NCBI GenBank assembly: GCA_019828595.1
Contig: JAHQRK010000001.1
Coordinates: 3,844,001-3,908,000, forward strand
DNA length: 64,000 nt
DNA from: Aphanomyces cochlioides
Lineage: Eukaryota; Oomycota; Saprolegniomycetes; Saprolegniales; Verrucalvaceae
Direction of reading: 5' to 3'
In this document: one piece after another, positions 55,257-64,000 of the stretch
Numbering within the stretch: position 1 is the first letter of the stretch
Layout: the number at the start of each line of letters is the position of its first letter
Made by a program: the position numbers and the translations under genes
The notes under the pieces: generated by a model
Databases searched by the model: none
Told to the model about the DNA's origin: nothing
Seen by the model: the letters and a program-made list of their open reading frames with translations, nothing else

Positions 55257-56117
55257 TCAGAATATCTGTTGGGTATAATGCCTGCCAGGCTGTGGGACTC
55301 GACTTTGAACCGGCGTGCCGCATTCGAGGCAAAACTTCATGTTGGTCACGTCGTGGCCGCATTGAGAACAGTGCGTGGTTGCTGCGACGACTGGGGTGAC
55401 GCTAATGTGGCTTGGAGCCTGCACGGGCGTTCCACATTCCAGACAAAACTTCATGTTGTTTGTGTTGGTACCGCATTGACGACAAGAGCCACCTGTGGAC
55501 ACCGATGGCATGGGTGAGATGACCGGTGTGGGGAGAGGAGGAGGAGCAGGTGTGCCGCACGAAGGACAGAACTTCAATCCAGTGACGTCCGTGCCGCATT
55601 GACCGCACATCATTCCTGAATGTCGCGCTCCTGTTGAACCAGCCCTAGGACGGAATACTGCTGAAAGCGGAGGAGGTGGCGGTGGCGGCGTCCCTGCAAG
55701 AGCTTTGAAGGCAGACATGGACGCGTGTGGAAGAGTTGGTGGTGGTCCCCGAGTGTTCATTTGACGTTCCAACGCGGCAAATTTGGCTTCGGCAAGCGAC
55801 CGTTTAGCGGCAACAAGTTCTTCCGCTCGTCTCTCTTGTTCTGCTCGGAGAGCTTGATGTTGTCGACGTCTCTCCTCAACATCGGACATATCGAGCGAAT
55901 GTTGTCGTCGTGGAGGCTGTGGTGCCGCCGTATGGGACGATGCACACGGCGATCCGCATGATGGACAGAATTTGACGTTGGCAACGGTCGTTCCGCATTG
56001 TCCACACACAGCAGTCGCTGTAGGGACGACTGGAGCGTCTTGAGAAGCCCCACAGCTCATGCAGAAGCGACTTCCAGGCGCATTTTCAGCGCAGCAAGCA
56101 TGGCATGGCACTGTCAT
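55257..56117 (-). CDS. Zinc-ribbon repeat protein, five ribbons (paralogue B)
   Basis: Single exon, 286 residues from ATG 56117 (MTVPCHACCAEN), aligned with the start of paralogue A; an upstream ATG at 56177 would add 20 residues. Five ribbons (CxxCG...KFCPSCG or KFCLECG) flank a coiled coil starting LDMSDVEERRRQHQALRAEQ, the same position as in paralogue A, and a Pro run (PPPPPPPL). Function unknown. It is transcribed in the same direction as A, which lies 450 bp downstream, so a local tandem duplication is likely. The last two ribbons are near-identical to each other (NNMKFCLECGTPV; TNMKFCLECGTPV). Confidence 0.85.
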   Translation of the reverse strand: MTVPCHACCAENAPGSRFCMSCGASQDAPVVPTATAVCGQCGTTVANVKFCPSCGSPCASSHTAAPQPPRRQHSLDMSDVEERRRQHQALRAEQERRAEELVAAKRSLAEAKFAALERQMNTRGPPPTLPHASMSAFKALAGTPPPPPPPLSAVFRPRAGSTGARHSGMMCGQCGTDVTGLKFCPSCGTPAPPPLPTPVISPMPSVSTGGSCRQCGTNTNNMKFCLECGTPVQAPSHISVTPVVAATTHCSQCGHDVTNMKFCLECGTPVQSRVPQPGRHYTQQIF

Positions 56118-56403
56118 GGGGTGAGGACCACAAGGTACGATTTGAAATGAGAAAAGCAGCACAAACCCGATACGCACTCATATTCTCGCGCCCTTTTAGA
56201 AAGAAACCGCCATCTTGTCAGGCAGTTGACGGCGCAGCGATGTAGGGACGCAATGACTTCGTGAATGGAAGTGTGTCGAGTGTCAGACGACGTCGAGGGA
56301 AGCGGGGGACGAGGTGTATGATGGCGTCGACCGATTGATGGACTCGCCGCATCTCATAATCGCATGGATACAATCCCACGATGACTCGATTAGATTCGAC
56401 GCC

Positions 56404-59072
56404 ATGGCCACTCAAGATCGAATGGAGATCCTTCTCGCTGTCCGCGACGCATCCAAGGAGGTGGACAAAGATGTGCGAAGTGTTCTCTACGTAGAAGATG
56501 ACGAGGATGCGCTCCATGGATTGCCGCTTGGTAGCATCGTGTCCATCCGACGGTCAGCGGACGATGACAAACCGCTCGCGTACGCGCGACTCCAGTCCAA
56601 GGACATATTGACCCCGCATGAAAGCTCCATCGCTCCTGCCATTGCATCCTACGGACTTGCCTTGGCATTGCAATCGCATTCCGGCTTGACGTCGGTAGAA
56701 TTAGCTGAAGTCGACGACGAGGAGTCCATGCAAGTCTTCCGCGTTCACCTTGATGGTGTGGAGATGCCCGTCCCGACTGCAACCCATGGCGTTCTCCATC
56801 TCCCTCAATTGCATGAAGCGCCACTTGCTGCGAAAATCGTACGATCCATGGAGCGCATTGCTCCGCAGGTAAGCTGTCCTAGTGCTCTTCGGCACTAACG
56901 CTCCTCATCATCGCAGCTCTTGAGCGGCACTCTGGTGTGGCCGAACCGACTCTTACATCTCACATGGCGGCATCAAATCGACCTGGCGGCGATCTCTCTC
57001 GACGTTCCTATCGCCTTCATCTCTTCGTCCTCTTCTATCTCGATCGAGACAGCACCTTCCTCCACTTTGCTGCCCGCGCCGCTCTCCGTCCCCGACACAC
57101 TCGACGCAATGATAGCGGACATCAAGCAGCACATGGCCGGCCACGACGCAGCGATCCGCCGCGTCGTATCGATGCTCATCCACTCTCTCTTTCGTCCACC
57201 AAGTCAAAAGTCTGCACACGATGCGCATGAAGAAGCACTTCGCAGTCTCTCGGCGCGCAGTGTCCTCTTGAGCGGCGTCCCTGGCGTCGGCAAGACGCAC
57301 TTTGTCAACTTGCTGCGCTCTGCGTGCTCGACGCATCTTGGCATGTCCATCTTGTCGCTCTCGGGGCCCGATCTCTTCCAGACCAAAGTCGGGGATTCGG
57401 AAAAGAAGCTCGTCGATACATTTGCCGCCGCGAGACAATCCGCGCCGACGCTCTTGTGCATTGAAGACATTGACGCGATGGCGGCAGCGACGCCCGCGGC
57501 ATCTTCCAACCCGTCGCCACTGGAACAATCTCTCCTTGGCGTCCTCCTGGCATGCCTCGATTGCGTCAACTCTGCGGCATCGAGTCGCATCTTTGTCATC
57601 GGTAAGACATTATTCTCTGTCCATGGCATGCTCATGGAATGTCATGTAGCAACGACGAATCGACTGGAATATGTCCATGACGCGATCCGCCGCAATGGCC
57701 GCCTCGAGCACTTGGAAACCTTTCGACCGCCGAATCAACAAGACCGCGCGGCCATGCTCGCCATGGTAAAACCTCCATGGAATCATCGGCATGACGCGTT
57801 CTTCCTCCATGTAGATGTGCCGTCAGGTCGACGCCACGCCAGACATTCTAGCGCAGATCGCGGCGAGGACGAACGGCTTTGTTGCCGCGGACTTGCTCAA
57901 TCTTGTCCGTGAAGCGACGCTCGTGTCGTGTCGTCCTGGATGTCGTCCTGGCGACTTGAACGACCTTGCTGCCGTCTGGGAACCCGCGCTCGCTATCGTC
58001 AAGCCGTCGATGCTTCATGGTCAAGCCTTGGCAGCGCGTCCCACCGAGCGTCCGCTGCTTTTCGGCCTGGACGATGCGCTGACGACGCTGCGCGTCTCGT
58101 TGCTGCAGCCGCTGCACGACTCGAGTCCGTTTCGCACGATGGGCGTCTTGCCGCCTCGCGGCATTCTCGTGACGGGCTGCTCTGGGGTTGGGAAATCGCA
58201 ACTGCTGAGCGTCATTGCGCATGATGTCGGCAGTCTCGCGACGTGTTTGACAGTCCAATGCACGGATTTGATCTCGAAACAAGTCGGCGGCACCGAGAAA
58301 GCGCTCGCGACGGTCTTTGCGACGGCCAGAGCGGCCGCGCCGTGTGTGCTTTTGTTCGACCAGATTGAATCGCTGGCGCCCGTGCGAGGATTCGACACGA
58401 CGACCGAGCAGACGTTTGATCGCGTCTTGAGCTTGCTTCTCCTCGAGATGGATGGCTTTGCGTCGGCGTCTCCTGGAGGTACGTGGCTTGTCCCCTTGCC
58501 GACAAGATATTGAGATTGATGTGGTAGATATGCAAAGATGGAGTCATGCGCAGTTTGTCCAGCAGCATGTTGTGCTCGTCGCAATGACGACGTCGGCGTC
58601 TTTGCTGGATCCGTCCATCTTACGACCAGGGTAAGCCAAAGCATGCAAGTTCGAGCGATCATGCGGCGATCGTAGGCGCTTTGACATTGAGATCTCGATT
58701 GAAAAGCCAAATGAAGACGCGAGGAAGCAAGCGTTGATGCATCTGGTGGAGAAGACGCCCGTGCAATGGACAGAGGAGATTGAATCCAAGGATTCTCTCG
58801 TCGCGTGGCTGGCTCACAAGACGGAAGGAGCGACGATCGGCCAGTTGAACGCGATTTTCCAAGATGCCGCCATGGCATCACTCCGCCAGTCGATTGACAT
58901 CGACCATTTGTCCACCAGTGCGCTGGAAACGGCGTGTCGGCATGTGGTACGCCGCTCATGAGAGCTATAGAAGGCTTGAATTGACGGTTGTTGTGTCTAG
59001 ATGGGTGATATTCTTCGAGACGATGAGGAAGAGGAAGTGGATGAATTAGTCTCTCGAATGCAACAACTATGA
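56404..59072 (+). CDS. Double-AAA ATPase, Afg2/SPATA5-like
   Basis: Seven exons (56404-56868, 56917-57601, 57650-57765, 57815-58478, 58528-58630, 58676-58946, 59001-59072) give about 791 residues. An N-terminal domain precedes two AAA modules. Module 1: Walker A SGVPGVGKTHFVNLL, Walker B LLCIEDIDAM, followed by ATTNRLEYVHDAI. Module 2: Walker A GCSGVGKSQLLS, Walker B CVLLFDQIESLAP and LVAMTTSASLLDPSILRPG, giving the sensor and arginine-finger region. CDC48-like architecture with these features is that of Afg2/SPATA5/SPATA5L1, which releases shuttling factors from pre-60S ribosomes. Start could be 56338 or 56404. The C-terminal exon encodes an acidic tail (LRDDEEEEVDELVSRMQQL). Confidence 0.82.
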
Positions 59073-60441
59073 TGGCTCAGCTTCGCCTTTTCGAGCTTTC
59101 TTCGATCGATAGAGTCTAGTGCGTTGTCTGACGTGGGCTTGAATGTCTTCGTGGTTGTATTCCATATCCTTCTAATGCCCTCGATTGACTTGCCTGAGGG
59201 CTTTCGCCTGGATGGACAATTGACTCTGTCGGCGTTGATGCAGTGGATTTCTCCACACAACCGTCCATGCGCGTATGAAAGCAACGACTCCTGCTAACTC
59301 ACACATGGAAAAACACGCCACGCCCGTCTGACTCGCGCTCTATCGTCTCCAGAACGAGTTTCAACATCCTCGCCATCTTCTTCCTACGTCTTCATGTTAA
59401 TCTTGAATCTCCCCCTCTCAATCCAAGTACCTTCATAAATTTATAATAATCCGTTATTAGAGTTACATTAAAATATTCATTTATAAAAACTATGAAAATA
59501 GAGAGAATATCTTTTTTCCGTGACATCAAGACTGTGACGCTGTCTTCTAGAGCATTGCGCTTCATATCTCTAACATTTTAAAGCGCGGAATATTTGTGTG
59601 GAATTGCGTCTCCGTTTGAACCTCACGTAAAAGATTTCAGTGGTCAGAGAAACCAAGTCAGCGGTCGTGAGTGAATTTAATAAATTAACCAATCAATTTT
59701 TTATTTTGTTATTTTTATCCAATAAGAATGAAGTAAGCAATGCAGCGATCGTGAGAAGAGTTGATCCATGCGCGCGTGTCGAGCTCCGGCGTTCGATGTG
59801 TTGTGACGTAGAACGAGTGGAACGGGAACCACGACGATGCGCACAGTCTATCTGTCGAGGGCGACGAATCCAGCGTGGTTTTCTCAATATAGCAGAGTGA
59901 ATCGGTGAATTACCACGGCTTCTATGGACCAATGACCTTTCCAGTCCACCCTGAGCTGTCCAGGATAATACGAACACCAAGCATAATCCACGTGACGAAC
60001 GTGCCCGAGAGTCAACGATCTGGTTCACCTTCAGTGCCGACGCACTTTTGTCAACTCCGTGACAATCCTGGTCTATTTTGTCCCATTCGTTCGCTCCTCA
60101 ACTACCAAAGCGATCGCAAGTTCCAGTTGCTGACATCGGAGGAAACAACTCAGTCCAGGCAGTGCTCAAGCAGTTCTTCCATCCAGCGCGCTATTGAAGC
60201 CTCTGGACGATTCGCAAGGCGACGATGGCAGAGCGAACTAATGGCAATCTGCCGAGCAACTTTTAGCCCAAGTGGCCCCGTCTCCATTTCCCAGATGCTC
60301 CGTTGGACACAGAGAACGACGCAGTCACCTTGAAATGTTGTCTTTCCAAGGGGTGGATTGGACGGCCTTCAAGAAAAGGACAATTCGATTGAGGCGGGGA
60401 GCGGTCTCATTTGTGAATTTTGCACATGTCGCCGAGGCTCC
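59073..60441. other. Intergenic, no confident gene
   Basis: A small frame near 59175-59297 reads MPSIDLPEGFRLDGQLTLSA and a longer one at 59932-60333 reads MTFPVHPELSRIIRTPSIIH; neither has a recognised domain. AT-rich sequence at 59400-59720 holds two CCAAT boxes 30 bp apart (59689, 59719). If real, the 59932 frame would be a small gene upstream of the one-TM protein. Confidence 0.35.
59689..59723. promoter_or_regulatory. Two CCAAT boxes 30 bp apart
   Basis: CCAATCA at 59689 and CCAATAA at 59719, same orientation, 30 bp apart. Similar spacing to the array at 54848. Which gene they serve is unclear. Confidence 0.4.
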
Positions 60442-60695
60442 ATGAGTGACGTGACTGGCAACACCGGTACGATCGATTGATTATCGTCCCCCCGCTCATC
60501 TGTGGCCTTGTAGATGGTTACTACTGGATGATCATCGTCTTTGTGCTCTGCTTGGCTGGCTGCGCTGGTTACTACGTGTACAAGCAAAAGACGGCGCGTC
60601 TTGAAGATGGCGGTCGCTACACATTGTCAGACGATCATGTCGAAAGTGGAGTCGCGCAACGTGCCGCCCCTGCGCCAGAATCCAAAGTGATTTAA
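60442..60695 (+). CDS. Small single-pass membrane protein (68 residues)
   Basis: Two exons (60442-60466 and 60514-60695) joined across a 47-bp GT-AG intron give MSDVTGNTDGYYW, a strong membrane segment (MIIVFVLCLAGCAGYYVY), and a charged tail ending ESGVAQRAAPAPESKVI. The N-terminus is short and lacks a presequence; the tail after the membrane is basic then Ser/Asp-rich. The size and layout recall small membrane adaptor or proteolipid proteins. No family recognised. Without the intron the frame would read through promoter-like sequence, so the spliced model is preferred. Confidence 0.55.
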
Positions 60696-61316
60696 GTCTC
60701 AAATCAAAGCGTGAAGTTATCCAAAGACAACACCCCTCGCGTCTTTCGCCATTCGATTCCACCTCCATCATGCTGCAGTTCTTCCTCTGGGGAATGCAAA
60801 GATGCATCGAGATGTCAACCTCACCACGCTTGAGGCATCAGGTGAAGAACCCAACGTCGTCAAAAGACACGTTCGCAATCTCTCGTTCGTGTTCTTACAC
60901 AGAGGATAGCATGAAGCGAGAATGCCGTCATGGGAGGAAAAGCCCTCGTATTCCCCGCCGAGCGCTCCTGTAGCAGCAGAATTGATATACCAGGAACTTC
61001 AAAGCAAGCGGTCTTCAGCGCCTCCTTCAGTGTTTTTGGCGGCGCTTCTGTCGTCCATGAAGCAAGGCGACGGGGGGGAACGACTCAGCAGCGGCAAGGA
61101 AATTTGACTCATCGCTCCATGTGGTCCATGCCGGCTATCGTCACTATATTCTCTCTCGTGTGTATTTTTTTGAAATCATAGAAGGGACGCGCCGTCTCTC
61201 GAGATTGCGGCAAGTCGCGCGGCCATCATGGCCTTGATCTACTTGGGGGGAAGGTTTGCATCTACGGGGACGGGCATCCTCTTCATGGTTCATCTAGATA
61301 TTCAAACATGCTATGG
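60696..61316. other. Intergenic, no supported gene
   Basis: Between the small membrane protein and the 3' end of the receptor kinase. Overlapping frames at 60770-61181 have no domain; one ends in a hydrophobic stretch (MPAIVTIFSLVCIFL) that could be chance. Nothing else seen. Confidence 0.4.
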
Positions 61317-63659
61317 TTATTCTATCCTCGTGTCTATCCTCAACGACGCTTGAATTCGCTGGAACTCGGCGCACAGGTCGATGGCGGACGGTCGTATCTT
61401 GGCGTCGAAGGCAAGGCAATCCCGCGCGATCTTCAAAAGCCATTCGGGGCATTCAGGATCAAAGTCCGGGCGGAGTTTGCCCGCCGCGACGCTCTGGACA
61501 ATGTGGAGTCGAGTGGCATCCAGCCCTGCATTCGTGCAGTCCACAGGGAGCAAATGGCTGTATGGCACGACGCACGTGTCCATTTCCGACAACATGACGC
61601 CAAAAGAGTAGATGTCGGCCTTCTCGTTGTAGCGATCTCCACGCAAAACTTCAGGCGCGATCCATGGAATCGTGCCGATTTCAGCCGTCATGGTCGCATC
61701 CCCTTCAGAGTACGCGCGACTCGTGCCAAAATCCGTGAGCTTGGCGACCCACGCCTCGGTGAGGAGGATGTTGCGGGCTTTGAGGTCGCGATGCAGAAGG
61801 AGAGGCTGCAAATCATGGAGGTAAGACAAGGCAGAGAGGACGTCGATGACAATCTGGAGCTTGGAGACTGTAGCGCCGCGGATGGGGTTCTCCACGCCGC
61901 CGGTCCATGAAAATTGCCGCGGATCTCGGTCGAGCCATGTCCAGAGGTCGCCACGAGGGAGAAGTTCAGTGACGAGCGTCACATTGTTGAGATTCGTGAA
62001 GGCAATGCCGACAAAGCGGACGATGTTTGGATGGCGCAGCATGGAGACGAGGCGGATTTCCTGGAAGAAGACTTCAATCGCATACGTGTCATGGGTCTTT
62101 TCAGGCAGCAGCTGCTTCATCGCGACGGTTTCGCCGCTTGGACGGTACGTCGCTCGATAGACAATGCCAAATCCACCAGCGGCAATGACAGATTCCGTCT
62201 CGAGCTCCTTCATGGGAATTCGATGTTCTTTGAAGAGCGGGTCGAAGCGAATGTCATTCGGACCGACAGCTTTCTTCAAGTCCGAGTCGGAATACCGCCG
62301 GCAATAGTAGAAGAGGGCCAGAGCGACAACCACAGCACACGCGACAGCGATAATAATGGAGATCGTCGTTTGATTGTGCGACGATTCTGGCGTCGGGCTA
62401 GGCGTCGGAGTGGGCGGTGCCAGGATGCAGATGGGAAACGTATTCCACAGAAGCTTATACGAGTTTGGACACGCCGCGGTCGAGAGGTTGGCTGAGAAGA
62501 TTGAATCGCACGAGTTGTTGACCCCAAGCTGCGTTCGCTTGGGGTTTGCAAGGTGGTTCAAGACGGTGAACTGTCCTTCCGAGGCATACACCGTCGTCAA
62601 TGGGTTTCCAGTCAAGCATCTACGCCACGTACGAGTTAGCGGGGAAAATAGCAGAGGAATTTTGTACAGGGTAGTGATGGAAGGAGGCAATAAGTCTGCA
62701 TTGAAGGTAGTCAAGTTGTTGTTCATGAGGGAAAGCGTCGAAAGCGCCGATGGAAACTTGACAGAGCGAATAGTAGAGATGGGATTGTTGTCGAGCATCC
62801 TAGAACGATGAAGGGTTAAACTACGACGGACAAGACAGCGGATAGTACAAGTTTGTCAGGCCTATCGGGAACGAAGCATTGTCAATTGACTCGAGGCGAT
62901 TGAAGGAGAGATAAAGAGTTGGTAGAGAATCTGGGAAGATGGCACCTTGAAGAGAAACAATGGCGTTGTGGTCAAGATACCTATAGAAGTCAAGTCACGA
63001 TCGATCAATGGAGATTGAAGGGTACAGTGACGACAGGGAGTTGCCGGGGGAATCGGTTAGCCATCGAGGATTTACATTTCCGATACGCTCGATCGCATTG
63101 TAGCTCATATTCCTATCGCATCGTCAAGTTCAAGCGAACGGAGCCGCAGCGGAGATTACAAGTAGATCATTTTGCTTGCGAAATGCACATTGTCGATCGA
63201 TTTGATCTTGTTGACGCTCAAATCTCTACACAAGGAACATGATGAACGATCGAGGGAACGAGAGAGAGAACGTCGTTCGTACAAGTAGACAACTGCCACA
63301 GATCCACTCGCGGCATCGCGGGAGAGATCGGGCGCTAGCGATCGAATGCCGACGCCGGATAAGGTGCTATATCGTGTAAATCAGGCTCAGAATCAACCAT
63401 AGCTCGTTTCGTACATGTTGGAAGGGTTCGAAGGCAACGTCAAGACGTGATCAATCGTCCAATTCTTCTGCAAGGTGAACACCCGCGTGGAGTTTCCGCC
63501 ACCGATTTGAGTTACCGTTCCGTTCGGGAACTGGATTTCCACCGTGGACGAGTCCGACGAGGACGTTGTAAATGTGATATTCTCCACGGTTGCATGTACA
63601 TGGACCAGAAGAAGCACGAGCAGCGCGGAGAGACTCCATCGGGGGAACTTGTGCCGCAT
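61317..63659 (-). CDS. LRR receptor-like kinase of the TKL class
   Basis: Seven exons (63659-63416, 63367-63283, 63225-63160, 63112-63026, 62980-62849, 62799-62668, 62619-61317) give about 682 residues. A signal peptide (WSLSALLVLLLVHVHA) is followed by an N-glycosylation-rich ectodomain with leucine-rich repeats (LDLSVNKIKSID; LNMSYNAIERIG; LYLDHNAIVSL; LYLSFNRLESID; LMLDNNPISTI; LSLMNNNLTTF), a Pro/Ser stalk, a membrane segment (ISIIIAVACAVVVALALFYYC) and a cytoplasmic kinase: glycine loop IAAGGFGIVYRATY, VAMKQLL, catalytic loop LLLHRDLKARNILL, LTDFGTSRA and IPWIAPEVL. The kinase has TKL (Tyr-kinase-like) features. Such proteins sense extracellular signals; the ligand is unknown. Exons 3, 5 and 6 are 66, 132 and 132 bp, all bounded by phase-2 introns. 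Confidence 0.92.
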
Positions 63660-64000
63660 GCTTTGATCCGGAGCGCTTCTCACAGTGACCAACTTGTGTG
63701 CGCTTGACGACAATGGACATCTGCAATGTAATAGTAATTACTACCAAAGCGTACCCAAAATACTGAAACTCTACTACCTGACTTTAGTGACATTATGTCA
63801 TTATAGGCCCACCATCAAATACAAAAGTTTGAATTTGCTTCACAGAAATGTCGTTAAAGTCAGGTGTACATTTATTTGTAGTAAGGTTCCTTTGTACTAG
63901 GAATCTAAGATCGCAGTTTCTTGACGCAGGATGGTATCGCTCAAGTGGGGATGGTATGGCACTGAAATGACCGCCGAGCCGGTGGACACGGCGGACAAAT
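63660..64000. other. Window end, no gene recognised
   Basis: 340 bp upstream of the receptor kinase start. AT-rich with a short frame at 63685-63900 without domains. Probably the promoter of the receptor kinase and the edge of the next gene. Confidence 0.4.

Noticed and set aside
59905..60333. 142-codon plus-strand frame
   Set aside because: Begins with GTG, or with ATG at 59932, lacks a recognised domain and has no clear promoter; described in the interval entry but not called as a gene.
63350..63362. TTATCCGGCG near the receptor kinase
   Set aside because: It lies inside a coding exon (63367-63283 side) and lacks the ATCCGGAT palindrome.
1..64000. CRISPR array, rRNA operon, prophage or plasmid features
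   Set aside because: No regularly spaced direct repeats, rRNA sequence or bacterial gene organisation; the genes are intron-bearing and eukaryotic.

Overview
The window is nuclear DNA from a eukaryotic microbe, most likely an oomycete (stramenopile) of the Saprolegniales type; the genus cannot be fixed from sequence alone. The evidence is: densely packed intron-containing genes on both strands; about ninety reconstructable introns, nearly all 39-57 bp long; an APS kinase-ATP sulfurylase-pyrophosphatase fusion, a stramenopile arrangement; an LRR receptor kinase of the TKL type; and a presenilin. No rRNA, convincing tRNA, CRISPR array or bacterial operon was seen. Most gene models below were spliced by hand by following the reading frame across short GT-AG (rarely GC-AG) introns.

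Layout. 0-8.9 kb: 3' end of an AGC kinase (+), the sulfate-activation fusion (-), an R2R3-type MYB (-), the chromatin subunit DMAP1/SWC4 (+) and a nuclear poly(A)-binding protein (-). 8.9-10.9 kb: a TA-flanked Tc1/mariner-like DNA transposon with a damaged DDE transposase and terminal inverted repeats. 11-13 kb: an acidic coiled-coil ORF (+) abutting a SANT/trihelix-like regulator (-). 14.3-18 kb: MYG1 nuclease (+) converging on a CPT1-type carnitine acyltransferase (-). 18-22 kb: a gene-poor stretch with three small ORFs, two of them paralogous. 22-24 kb: presenilin (-). 25-30.5 kb: 18-exon 5-oxoprolinase (+) converging on a methyltransferase (-). 31-39.5 kb: OTU protease (+), a small mitochondrial-like membrane protein (-), pyridoxal kinase with a C-terminal extension (+), CSN2 (-), EngB GTPase (+), choline/ethanolamine kinase (-). 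41-49 kb: gephyrin/Cnx1-type MoeA-MogA fusion (+), dual-specificity phosphatase (-), a coiled-coil/C2-like/four-TM protein (+), a SWSAP1-like RecA-fold ATPase (+). 50-59 kb: His-rich protein (-), IQ-motif protein (+), two tandem zinc-ribbon repeat proteins (-), an Afg2/SPATA5-like double AAA ATPase (+). 60-63.7 kb: a 68-residue one-TM protein (+) and the LRR receptor kinase (-).

The strongest unexplained signal is regulatory. The 8-bp palindrome ATCCGGAT, usually extended to CCGGATAA, occurs at least 11 times, always in non-coding DNA and mostly 14-150 bp upstream of a start codon, where about one copy would be expected by chance. It precedes genes of unrelated function: the sulfate fusion, carnitine acyltransferase, oxoprolinase, methyltransferase, molybdenum-cofactor fusion and SWSAP1-like ATPase. 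A second signal is CCAATCA boxes at 31-32 bp spacing upstream of the larger zinc-ribbon gene. The genes are mainly housekeeping (cofactor, sulfur, glutathione and lipid metabolism, ubiquitin/COP9, chromatin, RNA) plus signalling; they do not form one pathway.
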